A stretch of 64,000 nucleotides of DNA from NCBI GenBank assembly GCA_905331475.1, contig CAJNYU010003038.1:194720-258719 (forward strand), given 5' to 3'. Position 1 is the first letter of the stretch. Every line of letters starts with the position of its first letter. The notes beneath the pieces were generated by a model. That model searched no databases, was not told the origin of the DNA, and was given only the letters and a program-made list of their open reading frames with translations. A program made the translations under genes and the position numbers. This stretch comes from Rotaria socialis (Eukaryota > Rotifera > Eurotatoria > Philodinida > Philodinidae). This document shows, piece by piece, positions 12,401 through 24,767 of this stretch.

Positions 12401-14946
12401 TTTTTGTTTAGGATGCAGGTTCATTTAATGATTCAACTGGAAATCATTTTTCATCCGATCTAAAATCTCGAATTATGAATACTGAAATGCAAGTCAAATA
12501 TCTAGCATGCGCTCATACAGATTTAAAAAATGAATTATCTGTCCTACATCAAATGGTATTATAAAGAGAACGAAGAAGAAGAAGAAGAAGAAGAATTCTT
12601 TCTACTTCATTTCTATTGTATTTAAATAGATTCAACGACTACTTGATGAAAATCTTGTAAATAAAATTGATCGACAAGTAGTAACTGATACATCTACTAT
12701 TATTAATTTCGATGAAACAAACAGAAGAATAAAAAAAGTAAATTTTTATATGAATTTTAATTTGATATAAATCCAGACTGTTTTAGTATTCACTATTTAT
12801 GAATAACGATAAATACTGAGAATCTCCTATTGTATGTATTAGATTACTACAAAGAAAAAACCACAAATTAGAACTGTTAAAATCACGAGGACTAACTAAT
12901 AGCTATCATCTTTCCTGCGAATATATTTTTTCATTTTCGAAATTAATAAAACAATTCTAATAATTTGCATGGCATTGAAAACAGTGAAAACGCATTCTTA
13001 CTGATTGTATTAACATTTACAATTGAATGTCTATTTCAATTTTAAGTCTCAAGAAATGAGATTGAAGATGACAGCAGATAATTTAAAAATATGACTGCTA
13101 TCCTTGATTTTATTTCTAATTTTTTTCTTATCAGCCAAATCAACGATTATTAGATAATCATAGTCGTAAATCAAGTCCCTTTATTGAAAGCGATTATGAC
13201 AATACAACAATGATTGATGCTATTGAAAAGTAAGTCTTCTAATTTTGCATATTGGATCATTATTGTGTCATATAGTTTTTCGTCGTCGAATTTAATCAGA
13301 ACAACATTGCCTATTCATGATAAACGGTAATTCATATAATAATAAAATTTCCTTTTTGGAATGTCCAAAAATAAAAATAAAACTTTTCTTCTAGCAGATC
13401 GAGTCGCACTATGCAAAGATTTCCACTCTTAGATGATACGTCATCAAACAATATTCGTTCGTATCGATCAACAGATATTATTAATAAAAATTCAAAAGTA
13501 TCGAATCCAACCTATGTAGTAAATTCATCGCAACAACCAACAAAACAAAATATACCAATACATATAACTCGATCTCGGTCATGTTCTGGTGGACGAAATA
13601 AAAGAAATTTACCACAAACTTTACTGCGAAAAAGTATACTTCATATTGGTATAGATGAATCATTTCATTTTTAATTTAATCGAATAACTAGGTTCGTTCA
13701 ATCGACTAGAAATCAACCATGATGTTGATAAGCGTACACGAGAAATTACACAGCGTATAGGAGAATTATACAGTTCGATCAAAACCAATCAAATTGATGG
13801 GTATGAAAAAACTTTTAACAACAATACAAAAATAACTTTATCTTTTTCTTTATAGATATGGAATTTATGCTGAAGAAATAAATAATTCAGTTCAACGCAT
13901 GATGGAACTGTCGGAACGAGTATGTTATTAAAAATCTATTTGAAATAAAAAATAGTTAATAAAGTACATTACTTATATTGAATAATAGTCTATACGAATA
14001 TAGACTATTAGTGCAATCCATCCAGGGCAAGGATTTTTCAAATGCCTTGTTGTTAATTGAATCTATTTTTGTATACATTTCATTAAGATTTTTTCAACGA
14101 ATTAACCTGACATGTAAAAAAACGATCGCTTATGTTGACGGTGTATGATTGTATTTCGACATTGATCACGATTTTTTGATGTTTTAACCTCTGATTGGCG
14201 ACTCCTTTTCGATCAAAACATATCTTCGATGTCAATTGATTCCTTTATGGCTTATTCCTAAAAAATAAATAGCCGATTTCTATTCGACAAAAATAAAGTA
14301 GCAATTCAAATCAAACCCTGGAACATAATTCTATGTGTGAGCTTCCATAAGCAACACGATGTTTTATTTGACACGTTATTTTTGGGCCAATATTTTTCAT
14401 TATTCATGTTACCTTCTGCGTCAAAGCTTTTTCTCTAGCAAGCTCAGAAAATGATTTTCACTTTTTTTGATTACAAACCCCGTGATTCTTAATGGAGCTT
14501 CAGTGAAACTAATTGTTTTTTTCTCGTTATTTGCGCATTCATGTAAATCCGTAGCAGTCTTTGACATAACACGTTTTCTCAATTAAGCTTTTTCATTATT
14601 AGATTATCAAGAGAACTTCCATAAACAGCTAACCAGATCCTGAGAGATTTATTTGAGATACTTGAGATCTCGTTCTTTTTCTTTGAATGAAAAAAAGACT
14701 AAGAACTTAGCAACAAGAACGCTACAGTTTTATATATATATATCTTTTTTTTTTCGATTGTAGTTGTCATTCAATGAAGATATTCGAGCCAATCTCGATA
14801 TGTTAAATACAAGTGCACAACAGCTGTTAGATCATACAACATTTAAAGGAAAAGATTCAACCATGCAAATACAATTTATTATTGATGATTGCTATAGAAT
14901 TGCACTTGCAACAAGGAATCTTTCAAATCTTTACCAGAAAATATAG
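9457..14946 (+). CDS. GIT: GIT1/GIT2 family ArfGAP scaffold (arginine finger replaced by Leu)
   Basis: Cytoplasmic scaffold that normally pairs with PIX to localise PAK/Rac signalling and stimulates Arf6 GTP hydrolysis. Domains in order: ArfGAP zinc finger (Cys12, Cys15, Cys32, Cys35, the usual spacing), the conserved PIKADFIRTKYQ segment, ankyrin repeats (from ETGTSPIHVAASRGQ to YTDLADRLIELQYEL), two Spa2-homology repeats (around IFEDLAMDVFDEVERRE, and QGRQKLARYELKNFNRF after FLPVNPSFSATRN), a middle helical region, and a C-terminal FAT-like helical segment ending NLYQKI. There are many exons: exon 1 is 9457-9511, exon 2 starts at 10129 and the last is 14764-14946. Odd feature: after the zinc-finger motif CDECCSVH the next residue is Leu40 (TTA, 10191-10193) where GIT1 has catalytic Arg39, which predicts a GAP-dead protein. 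Family identity is certain; small exon borders are approximate. Confidence 0.92.
13922..14763 (+). other. Long GIT intron containing a perfect 12-bp hairpin
   Basis: Intron of about 840 nt between the helical region exon and the terminal exon of the GIT gene. Near its 5' end, 13983-14010 forms a perfect inverted repeat with 12-bp arms (TAATAGTCTATA) and a 4-nt CGAA loop. No ORF or transposon end was recognised in the rest. Confidence 0.5.
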
Positions 14947-17358
14947 CGAATAAGAATGAAAAAAAAACATTTTCTGAATGTCTTTCATTGGCTCAGATCT
15001 ACTTTTTGCTTTGTATTCAGAGAACCATTTTGATAGAATTATTTATATTAGTCAATAGAAAAGGTTTTCTTCTTTCGGTTAGATTTCCATTAGTATACGT
15101 ACTTAAAGTTTTGACCGCGAATTTTTCATTTATATATATATATATCGAAATTCAATATCTAAAATGAAAGAAAAAATTTTGCATTAAATCAATCGAGGAA
15201 AGTCATGCTTTTGGTCTGACATTCTTGTTAAAATATATGTATAAAAATAGCTGAACCATGAGCACGTCTACTTATGAAGATCTAATTTGAGCGAAGACTT
15301 TTGTTCATTAACAAATAATGTATATAAAATTAACGACATTTTATACATTCATTTTTATCTTTGTAACAATTTTGTTTAGTTTATTATATTTACTCTTCTG
15401 ATTTTTTACTGCTTACCTTTATGTTTGCATTGGTAAACTATTTTGTTTTGTTTTTTACTTAACTCTAAAGTAACTACGCATCATTATATCAATAAAAAAA
15501 AAAACCCAGTCTCAGTTTATTTAAATGAGGAGAAGAAGAAGAATAAAAGCACAGTTATTGCGCACATTAATAAAATCTCAATGGAATTAACAACTAAACA
15601 TACTGTAAAAAGAAGTTTGTCCTTGAATATTTTTCTTTTTGCATAGACTAGTCACGCATTCTATGAATTATTAATTTTTATGGAAATAAGACGTTAGAAG
15701 AGAAAATATCTATCAAAAAGCACAATTGTCGACTAGATTAGAGCCGATATTACGAGTGATTTATCTGAATACAAACCGTATTTGATTTCAAAACAGAAGG
15801 GAAAAGATTGAATCCTTCTAAATAAAGAACGCCATTTGACCAAATAAAGCCTAAAATTACTTTAGATATCTCACATCACAACAAAAATAACATTCTGCCA
15901 TCATCAACATAATGGAACTCTTTTTCTACTCACTATTCGTTACCACTATCTATCTATAAAAATATTCTACTCAAGTCTATTAAGAATATAAATATCTATG
16001 TCATACAAACATTATGTTTTCCTTTGTACAGATATCTTATCAATAGATTGATATACCTCTTCAGTAGGTTATATTTTGTTTCAGCGTACCCGAACTTCAT
16101 TTGACCTAGAAAAGTTAATATTTGATATTTTTTCAACAGGACATGTATTTTTAGTTGGAACAAATAGACAAACAAATTAAACAACGAACATAAACATAGA
16201 AAAACAAATTGATAATAGACTTTGCCACTATGTTGTAGAAGCGCTGACTTGATGAACAATCTGACTGCAGTCACAAAGTTTCGCGAAAGTCAATATCAAC
16301 AACATAGGAAAGAGAAGAAGAAACAAAAAATAAACGCATAATAGGAAGACAAACATAGAATGGCACACCCACACATACACACACAAACACCGTGAATCGC
16401 AAGATCGAAAAAAGACGAAAAACAGAAAAGAAAATTTTTCTTTCGTTTTCTTTTCTCTCTCTCTCAGATTGTAATTCCATTATTTCGTATAAACATACAT
16501 ACACATCACAGTCGAGTGAGAAAAAAGAAAAGAATTTTTCAAAAGAAAAAAAAACAAAGGCAACTTCTCTATATCATTAATAAATTAATGTCAAACAGAA
16601 TTTTTCACTGTTATCAGTCGATCAGGCGAACTCGGTAGATACAACAAAACAAGAACTAATTCTAATCGTGCTTACAATGCATCGAATTAAATTTGAAAGA
16701 AAGAAAACCACAAAAAGAACATAGAAACAAGAAAAAAGACTAGAAGTGACTCTTGTTGTTGTCCTCCGACTGATAGTGATGGTGATTGTGGACGGCACAC
16801 ACATATACACACACAAATATATAGAGAAACATACGTATATATATATAATATATTATATATAGAGAGAATGATAGACAGACATCGACACAAAAAGAGAGAA
16901 AAACAAAACTATTGCAATATCCTTGTCTTGAAATGGATGGGAAGGAAGAAGGATTCATGAGTAGAAAAAAAGAAAACATACAAACATTAGGATCACCGTC
17001 CTCGTCAGAGACACAAAGAGGCTCAACCGTATGTACAAAATACTGCTTTGCTATGCTCAAACACATAAATACATCATATACATAGAAAGAGATTGCGTGA
17101 GAGACAAAGCATTACTGTACAAAAAATGAAAAGAAGAGAAGTATCCTTCGACGAGGGAGCCTAAACAAATTAGAAAGAAAGAAAAAGTGAAAGATATGAC
17201 GATGATGATGATGATGATGAGAAGAAGATAGTCATTCTCGACAGAAAGATAGATGGATAGAATTTAAGGAAAGATGGTTTTTGAAGAAGACGAAGAATAA
17301 TAAAGAAAACAAAAATAATAATAATAATAATAATAATAACATTTGCCCCGTAAAATAT
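14947..17358. other. Intergenic, GIT to PNRC-like
   Basis: Spacer of 2.4 kb between convergent genes, so it should hold both 3' UTRs. It is AT-rich, with purine-rich strings from about 16300 to 17340, a CA run near 16371-16391, a (GAT)n run near 17199-17220 and an (ATA/AAT)n run near 17313-17338. The ORFs here are low-complexity. No RNA gene was recognised. Confidence 0.45.
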
Positions 17359-17889
17359 CTAAGCTTTAACAGAGATATATTGTGTTGGAAATTTTTGATA
17401 TGATGTTGTTGTTGATGAATAATATGGACTATAAAAACCTTGATTATTGTTTGTGTAATAACATGTTCGTGAATAATTTTGTTTCGATTGTTGTACAGTT
17501 GATACAAAAGATTTTTGTTTTACTGGTGTAGTTATCTCTTCTTTTTCTTCTTCAGTTTCGACCGGTGAATTATCAACATTTGACAATGGTAATAACCAAG
17601 ATTCGGGTGGTTTTGGTAATGATGAACATTCCGGTGGATCAGCGTATATATTTGAATAAAATAAAGGTACAGCCGGTAATGAACTAGCTGACATAGCTGT
17701 TGGTGAAGTTGTATTTGAATAATAATTATGATAATAATGATTATTATTATTGTTATACATTCTCGGATAAGATGATGCCATACTACTATTTGATCTCATA
17801 CGACCATTATTTGAGTTTGCAACTGGTATTGAATGTGAATGTTTTATACGCTGTTGTTTCACAGGTGATTTTCGATTGTTCATATTCAT
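17359..17889 (-). CDS. PNRC: PNRC-family protein (nuclear receptor coactivator / mRNA-decay adaptor)
   Basis: Single-exon gene of 176 aa, Asn/Ser/Tyr-rich and predicted disordered. About aa 85-100 read YADPPECSSLPKPPESWLLP. This matches the PNRC1/PNRC2 signature, in which a proline-rich LPKPP motif follows a PP.. dipeptide and leads into a tryptophan. In vertebrate PNRC2 this region contacts the DCP1 EVH1 domain and links UPF1 or nuclear receptors to decapping. The start is the first ATG (complement of 17887-17889), preceded on its strand by A-rich sequence. The assignment rests on one short motif plus protein size, so a looser EDC1/EDC2-type decapping adaptor remains possible. It converges with the GIT gene. 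Confidence 0.6.
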   Translation of the reverse strand: MNMNNRKSPVKQQRIKHSHSIPVANSNNGRMRSNSSMASSYPRMYNNNNNHYYHNYYSNTTSPTAMSASSLPAVPLFYSNIYADPPECSSLPKPPESWLLPLSNVDNSPVETEEEKEEITTPVKQKSFVSTVQQSKQNYSRTCYYTNNNQGFYSPYYSSTTTSYQKFPTQYISVKA

Positions 17890-19440
17890 ATTTTGTATGA
17901 TGATATGTGCAATTTAAATGTCGATTGGAACGACGAAAAACACAAAAAAAGAGCTAATCTAAAAGAATACATGGTTGTTTTTAAATTGAGACTAGAATAT
18001 CTATCTCCATGTACAGTAAACATATATATATATATATATATATTTAAGATTATATTCATTTCTAAGGCACTGACAAAAGGTAAAACGGCGACAACCACTA
18101 TTTATGTTACTTTATGAAAAGAGAGAGAGAGAGAGAGAACGAGGGGTTGAGGGGCTCACATACATAGACAAAAAAAAGTGACGATAGACAAATAGAAATA
18201 CTCTATACAGCACGCTCTTCTACGGCATTCGTGATTGGTCGAAGAAAAAGTGGAAGAAAAAAAAAAGCTTGTGTATTCATACAACGACGATCGAGGCTGA
18301 CTGACGCTCGCATTAACGTCAAAAATAGTCTTGGGTATGCGTGGATGAAAAAAGACTATGTGGAGGCGAAAAAAAGAGAACGAAGAAAAGCCCTAACAGA
18401 CGCTTTTTCTACCCCTTTTCTCATTTTCTATTTTGCTAGTAGTTTATGACGATGATGATTATCATCAAGTATGCGATGGCCAACTAAACAGCAGTCCATT
18501 AATATAATCTATTTCAAGAAACTCGTGACAACAAGAAAAACTAGTGAAAGAAAATTTAGTTTATTTACTTTAACAGCTGCATATCACATTAGTTGTCTTA
18601 GAAAAAAACTAAGCTTTTTCGATCCAATGTGACGAATTATGATTTATGAATAATGAGAGGAAAAAATTACTTTCTATTTTCTAAAAACGGATCTTTTTCG
18701 CTTTATCATACTTTTTCTATTCTTCATCTACTTTCATCAAATAAAAAAGTCAACAAAAAAAAAACATGTGTATGAAATAAAACCATCTACACACATAACG
18801 GTAAATATGGTTTTGTGGTTCTTACTATATAAATATATATATAAATTGATTTGTAGGACCCGTTACCTTGTGTAGATCATGTTCGATACGATCTGTACGC
18901 AAATACATCTGCAGTTGACCTTCTCTCTCTCTCTCGATCGATTGGACATACGGACGGATAGAGAAGAGTTCAAGTGAAAAAGGATATTACTCGTTCGTTC
19001 GCGCGCATTTGCACGGGACACATATGCACAGTGTAATGAGTTTTTCTATTTTTTTCTCTCTCTTTCTTTCTTTTCTTTCTCTTTTTCTATCCAGAATGTT
19101 CTTCTCTATCCTCAACATGATGTGTATGTTCGCTTCTTTGCTAGACAGCTATAACCGTCGGATGTAGCGAATGAAGACATGGATAGAATAAAAATAGAAG
19201 AAAATGACACATAAACGGATATAAAAAGAGAAATCATGCCTACTAGTGTCGTATACTTACTGATCCAGTTGATAAATACGAGGGAAGAAAATGTGATTTA
19301 TATATGAAAAATAAACAAATTGCCGAGAGATGTAGTAAAGGCTATTGCTAGGCAACAGTATAGATGAAACTGATTAATTCATGTTTATGCAGCACAGCTG
19401 ATTGTCATATTGAATTTCAAATTCGAATAGAAAAGCACTA
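17890..19440. other. Divergent intergenic region, PNRC-like / UPF0193
   Basis: 1.55 kb between divergently transcribed genes, so it probably contains both promoters. It includes (TA)n at about 18022-18042, (GA)n at about 18120-18138 and CT-rich stretches at 18920-18937 and 19055-19085. A GC-poor purine-rich ORF at 18231-18449 has no recognisable product and is rejected as coding. Confidence 0.4.
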
Positions 19441-20549
19441 ATGTTTACGGATACTGGCCCACGGAATAATAAGAGACGACCATATAATAATACTCAACGA
19501 CCACGAATAGATAAAAGTATTAGACATCATTGTAAAGAATATTTCACTTAAAAATGTTTTGTTTTCTATAGCACTTGATGATGATGCACGAGTCAATAAT
19601 TTTCAATTTTCTCAACTTACAAGTAACATGCTTCGTAAGCAAGAAATATTCTTGAAAAGAAAACTTTAGACTGAATTATTATATACACAAAACGAATTTG
19701 GTGTAATTCAAAGAATTATGTTCTGTTATGTACTCGTATACTTCTAATAATAGCATATGAAAAATATTTAATTAATTAATTAATTATTTATAAATATTAA
19801 TTGAATAATAATTCATAGGAGGTGCATCTGTATCAACAAATTATGATATGTCATCAATCTACAGTAGAGCACCAATGACTAAACGAGTAAAACCAATACG
19901 TCCATCAAAGTAGATATAATTCTCTTCTTTATTAATTGTACAAATAAAAACAAAACATGTGTTTTTTTCCCACTGTAGAACATCAGAACCTACAGGATTA
20001 CGTACTTATAATGATATTGTTAATTCAGGTGCTTATGCGGAACCTGATTATCAACCCAGACCGATTAGTATGTCTAATACATTAATTGCTGCTCGTTTTT
20101 ATGTATTTTATTGAGCAATTCATTTCTATAGAGACTCGTACTGATCAAGAAAAAGATCGTCTAGCACATTTAATGGCTTATGGAGTTGATCCAACAAAAG
20201 TAATTTATAAACCAGTTGAATATTCACCATCCCCTCGTGAAATTGATCGATTTGATGAGTGTATGTCAAGTTTTCTTATTCACTAATACGAAATTTATTA
20301 AAATATTTTAGTGGTACTTGAAATTGAGCAGAGAAAACAGTTTCTTGAGCAAATGACATCACTTGGCAAACGTAAAGAATATCAACAAGTCATTTCAAAT
20401 GAGATCTCTGACGTTCGTATAGTTAAAAAAGTGATTAAAAAAATATTTATCTTAAATTTTCTTTAACATAGAAAATACGTGAAATGGAACAAATTGATCG
20501 GCAACGTTCAAAAGCTTTAGAAAAACGTCTGAAAGAACAGCATCAGTAA
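19441..20549 (+). CDS. UPF0193 (EVG1 / C22orf23-like) protein
   Basis: Conserved animal protein of unknown molecular function. Seven short exons (19441-19516, 19572-19634, 19819-19909, 19979-20067, 20132-20260, 20312-20412, 20472-20549) join to 208 aa with a clean stop. The C-terminal half matches human C22orf23 in order: TRTDQEKDRLAHLMAYG, then REIDRFDELVLEIEQRKQFL, then LGKRKEYQQVISNEISDKIR, then EMEQIDRQRSKALEKRL. It is charged and helical, probably coiled coil, with no signal peptide or membrane segment. The N-terminal half is Asn/Arg/Pro-rich and poorly conserved. The exon 5 donor is chosen after GATGAGT (20260) because only that phase restores ...DELVLEIE. Confidence 0.82.
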
Positions 20550-22502
20550 ACAATCGATTCAAATTCAATGTAGTTATTTTTTTTTATACGCATACAATAC
20601 AATCATATAGAGTTTTTGTGGGATGCAGTTTTTTCAAACAAAAGAAAAATTCTTATTATAGCTGTAGTTCAACAAAACCATATTGCGCATTATTATTGCA
20701 ATTTAAATTCATAATTATAAATAAGACTTCTATGACTATGGCATAATAATTTGTAATTTTCTTTTTTTGGTAGTGCGCTTGAATACTTGAATTACCATAG
20801 TCACGTTTAAGTATTGTACTTCTCGGTGAGCTTTATAGATTAAAAAAGAGAATCATCAACATTAGAGTTTTGATAAAGATTAACATATTTTTATTATTTA
20901 CTGTTACATAAAAAAGAACTCTTTTCTCATCTAGTCGAATTATCTATTAATATTCACGAGTTCTGTAAATAAACACTGAAGATTGTCTTATGGTCAATAT
21001 CATAATGCATCTCTGTTCGTTTGATGGTAATCAATAGTTCTGACAAAGTTTTATCAGTGCACCACAGGTGAAAAAGTCTGTGCTATTTTTTTTATCTCAA
21101 AATTAATTGAATCTCAAGATCAGACATGCAGCTGTGGCAAGGATACTTCCTTTGTGACATGTTGGCAGAAAATGTCGGCGGTAATATTGAAAATTGTCAA
21201 GCAAAGTAAATGATTCAGCTTGATCCAGTCGATCGCGTGTAATGATTTTCAAGAAATAGGGTCACAAATAAATATTGATCACAAGGCAAAAAATAGAAGT
21301 CTGATAATATCAATACGTTTCAGGGCCATTGTCAATCTTCGTTCTAGGTTAAAAATCGTTTTCAATGAACTCAAGATCATAGAATTACTATAGTCGTGGC
21401 AAGTCGATCTACTTCGAACAGCACTATCATGCATCTTAATTTCATTAAAGAATCGATCTGGATATGGTTAGAACTAATAAGAAAAAAACGAGACCACCAG
21501 ACCTCTTATGGATCGTATCAAAGTCAATGTTTACTATTACTTTCTAAGTCAAGGCTTTGATAGTACGGCCTATTTTTACTGAGAATTTAGTTGCGCAATA
21601 AATGTGTAACATTTACAAAAGTAGCCTCTTATCAGAAACTGTGAAATAATTCGACCAAGCTTCGAGGCCATGAGAACTCCAAAATAGCAATGCTTCTCTG
21701 TAGATAAATCGAGGCGAGCAATCACTTGGAAAAAATATAACGAATTCATAAGATGGATTAGTCGTCGATGCTATTCGATTTGTCTCTATCGAAAATGTAT
21801 GACGATGATATCTTGTTCATATGAAGAAGCCGAAGAAAACGACTCAAACAATTAATCAGATTTTCATTTTTCTTTTAGAAAAATGCTGTTATCATCAGTT
21901 AGAATCGCGCAATAATTTTGTTAAAAAGAAAGTAGCCATGTCATACTTTTGGTTTACAGGATTTACTGTCCGTTGATTGCCTCGAAGAATAGAAATGAAC
22001 AGAAAAATATTTATCGCAATCAACTATGTATATTTAGAAAAAAAAGAATTCAAGCAAATATATGAGGAAATAACAAAGAGAATAAGGAATTGATTAATAA
22101 ATCAGCCAAAAAATATGAATGGACGTTCAACTTTTTGGTGGACGCTGAAAATATCTAAGTCCAGCAGATTTTAAGAATGATGGAATATCGATAATCGAGG
22201 TAGCAGAATTGTCGTTTACCATGGGCAGATTCAGTAAATATAGCAGACATTTTTAGCAAGAGGACGATAAGAAAATTATGTTCTTTGAATTTATATATGT
22301 TTTTTATAATTTTTTGTCATATTAATGACTATCTCACCCCTCAATTTGATGAGCATCCGTCATTTTAAATTGAAAATTTATTCAATAGTTCGCTCATTGG
22401 TGACTTTTTTGTTTTTCAACATTTATGTAATTTTCTGTTCAGAAAAGGGATTGACAGTCAAGACCATTACTCATTTATTAATTTCTCTTCTTCGAAGAAA
22501 TT

Positions 22503-22640
22503 AATGGATAGTAAATCCTCAAACGAAAAAAACGCTAATTGAGAAAAAAAGTGATTCAATCAATGGACAGTAAATCCTCATACAAAAATAGCGTGAATTG
22601 GAATGAAATTTTTCCGATCAATGGCCAGTAAATCCGCGGA
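22503..22640. repeat. Degenerate tandem motif, about 58-59 nt period, with distant inverted copy
   Basis: The core AATGGnnAGTAAATCC occurs three times, starting at 22503, 22562 and 22620. The reverse complement of the same core (GGATTTACTGTCC) occurs at 21958-21970, followed by GTTGATT as expected of an inverted copy. Sequence between cores is only loosely similar. This may be the eroded remains of a mobile element or satellite. Confidence 0.45.
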
Positions 22641-22872
22641 AAGTAAATCGTGTAGACGCATACTTTTACGCGAGGTAATAATACATTTGATTTATGTCGT
22701 CGATTCTTTATCTCGTACGTGCTGTTTATATAACAAAACTGCTATTTATTTTCAGAAAAATGATCAAGAAAAAATGACAATTGAATCGTTTCATTCAACT
22801 ATTGTAGAAAAATTTCTTTTATCAATAGCGTATTGTTTACATCATCGTCATCGTTGTACTGTTTCTTATTGA
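22603..22872 (+). other. Doubtful small ORF (89 codons)
   Basis: An open frame that starts inside the third copy of the tandem motif. The second half (KNDQEKMTIESFHST..., from about 22757) is preceded by a good acceptor (TATTTTCAG), so it could be a terminal exon of a small gene. No domain, signal peptide or family match was seen. I cannot tell a real exon from chance here. Confidence 0.15.
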
Positions 22873-24767
22873 TGTTGTATATATTTTACCGAACAGAGAC
22901 TATGCATTGTATTTTACAATAATCGAATAATATAAACAGAGTTAAATTAAGTGGAAAGAATGGAATTATAAAGTCATCGTTTTATTTCATTGGCTCTTAA
23001 AAAATATATATACTTAGTATAGTTAAAAATATGAGAATAGAGAAAAAAATGAATGAGTCTGCTGACTATTTGATTATTCTATGAAATATGTCATTGTTAT
23101 GACGAGTTCGTACCACTTGAACTATATATATCATTTGTTACTAAGATAAATTACAAAATAATAGTAGAGATAAGAAGAATTTCCAGTTCTGGCTAATTAA
23201 TAAAAAGCATTTCTTAATTTTGAAAAATGCTTTTTCTATCAGCTCTTGAGTTGTCAATTTGTTCGTCTGACATTTATAAATTATAATTCAACAGAATAAC
23301 TTCCCATAATATATAATTGAAATGCTATTAGCAACGCTTTGACTTCGCATCTTTTCTTCACTTAAAGAAGAACCAATAGAAAACTTCGAATCATGTAATA
23401 CAATGACTGTGTCTTTGCAGTGAAAAAACAACAATTATTGCATTTACATTTGAATGAATCGTATTGACTATTGTGCCTACTCTTGTATTTGATTTGCTTT
23501 TGGCTGCTTGTATTATTGATACTATTCTATACAATTCTACTTGATAGGCATACAACAAAGAACTCTTTTCTATCTTGAACTGAAGTAAATATTTGATCTA
23601 TAATACAATGAATAGAACACAGCTTTGGCATAGATCATTAATTCAAAGGCGTCTTTTATATTCGTAGACTTTCATTTTCTATTTTTCGTATCATTAATAT
23701 TATTTTATATGTAAACAAGAAGATATTTGATTATATACAGAATATTAAAGTAACACTAAGTTAAATGTCATCATGAAAATCTGATTGTACGATCGATCCG
23801 AAAGAATTCATAAATAGATTAAAAGGATGCAAATGAAATCGATAACAAACTCTGTAAATAAACGCAAGAAATCTGCCAATTTTTTTTCTTCTTGTAATTT
23901 CAATCGAATGCTACAGAAACGATAAGATTCAAAAAAGAGCTCACTTCAATTTTCTGCAGTTCATCGGATGTTCTAAACTACAAAAACAAAATCCTTCATC
24001 ACTTCCTTCCAAATGTTATATATCGTAATTTAACGAAAGCCTCTTTGAAGGACGTGCGTGTAGTATAGTATCATTAACAACAAAAATTGCAAGAAACAAG
24101 CGGCTCTGACGAAGGCTGCATCTCGACAACTATTAACAATTGTTTATCCAACATGTAAAAGAAATCTGAAGGCGATCGATCGCGTTATGTAAGAATGAAA
24201 AAGCCTAATCATATCACGAATACATAAAAACGCTCTTCGTATTGTTTCTTAGTAAAGTACTAGAAGATCGAAAAGAAAATTTCTGAAAAGCCTCACGGGT
24301 AAATCTGACAGCTAGAAAACATTTTTATTTTTGTCATTTTATCATCGAGCACTGTTTGTTGTATTAAAATTAGAAACTTGTAATTTTGAAGTACATTAAA
24401 AAAATATATTTCCGATGTGAAAAGAATAACTTTCAAGAGTCTTCAATGTTTCTAATTGTTCTTGATGGAAGGATGACGTTTTCCTGTTATATGAACACTA
24501 TTTTCTGAATAACTTTTAGAAATGCATCTAATTCAAATAACTAATGACTTTGGCAATATTAAAGTATCAAATGAGAAAACGTACTACTATTCATTGTCAA
24601 GATTAATAAATTGAAACTAAATAGTTTTCATGACAATCTTTTTTTTGCATCAAATTTATTTCATATGAATTAATCCAATGAAAAAACCTAATTTGGTTTA
24701 TGGATTAAAGTCCATCTATTTTTAATAGATAACTTTCATTTGAACCATCTTAATATTCGCAATAAAT

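Larger units (their letters stand above)
20550..24767. other. Long intergenic region (4.2 kb)
   Basis: AT-rich non-coding DNA between the UPF0193 gene and a minus-strand secreted-protein gene. Features seen: a degenerate tandem motif at 22503-22640 with an inverted partner at 21958-21978, and a weak ORF at 22603-22872 listed separately. No tRNA, transposon ORF or conserved domain was recognised in the remainder. Confidence 0.45.

Noticed and set aside
18231..18449. 72-codon Lys/Arg-rich ORF
   Set aside because: Purine-rich spacer between divergent genes, without family resemblance or splice-linked partners.
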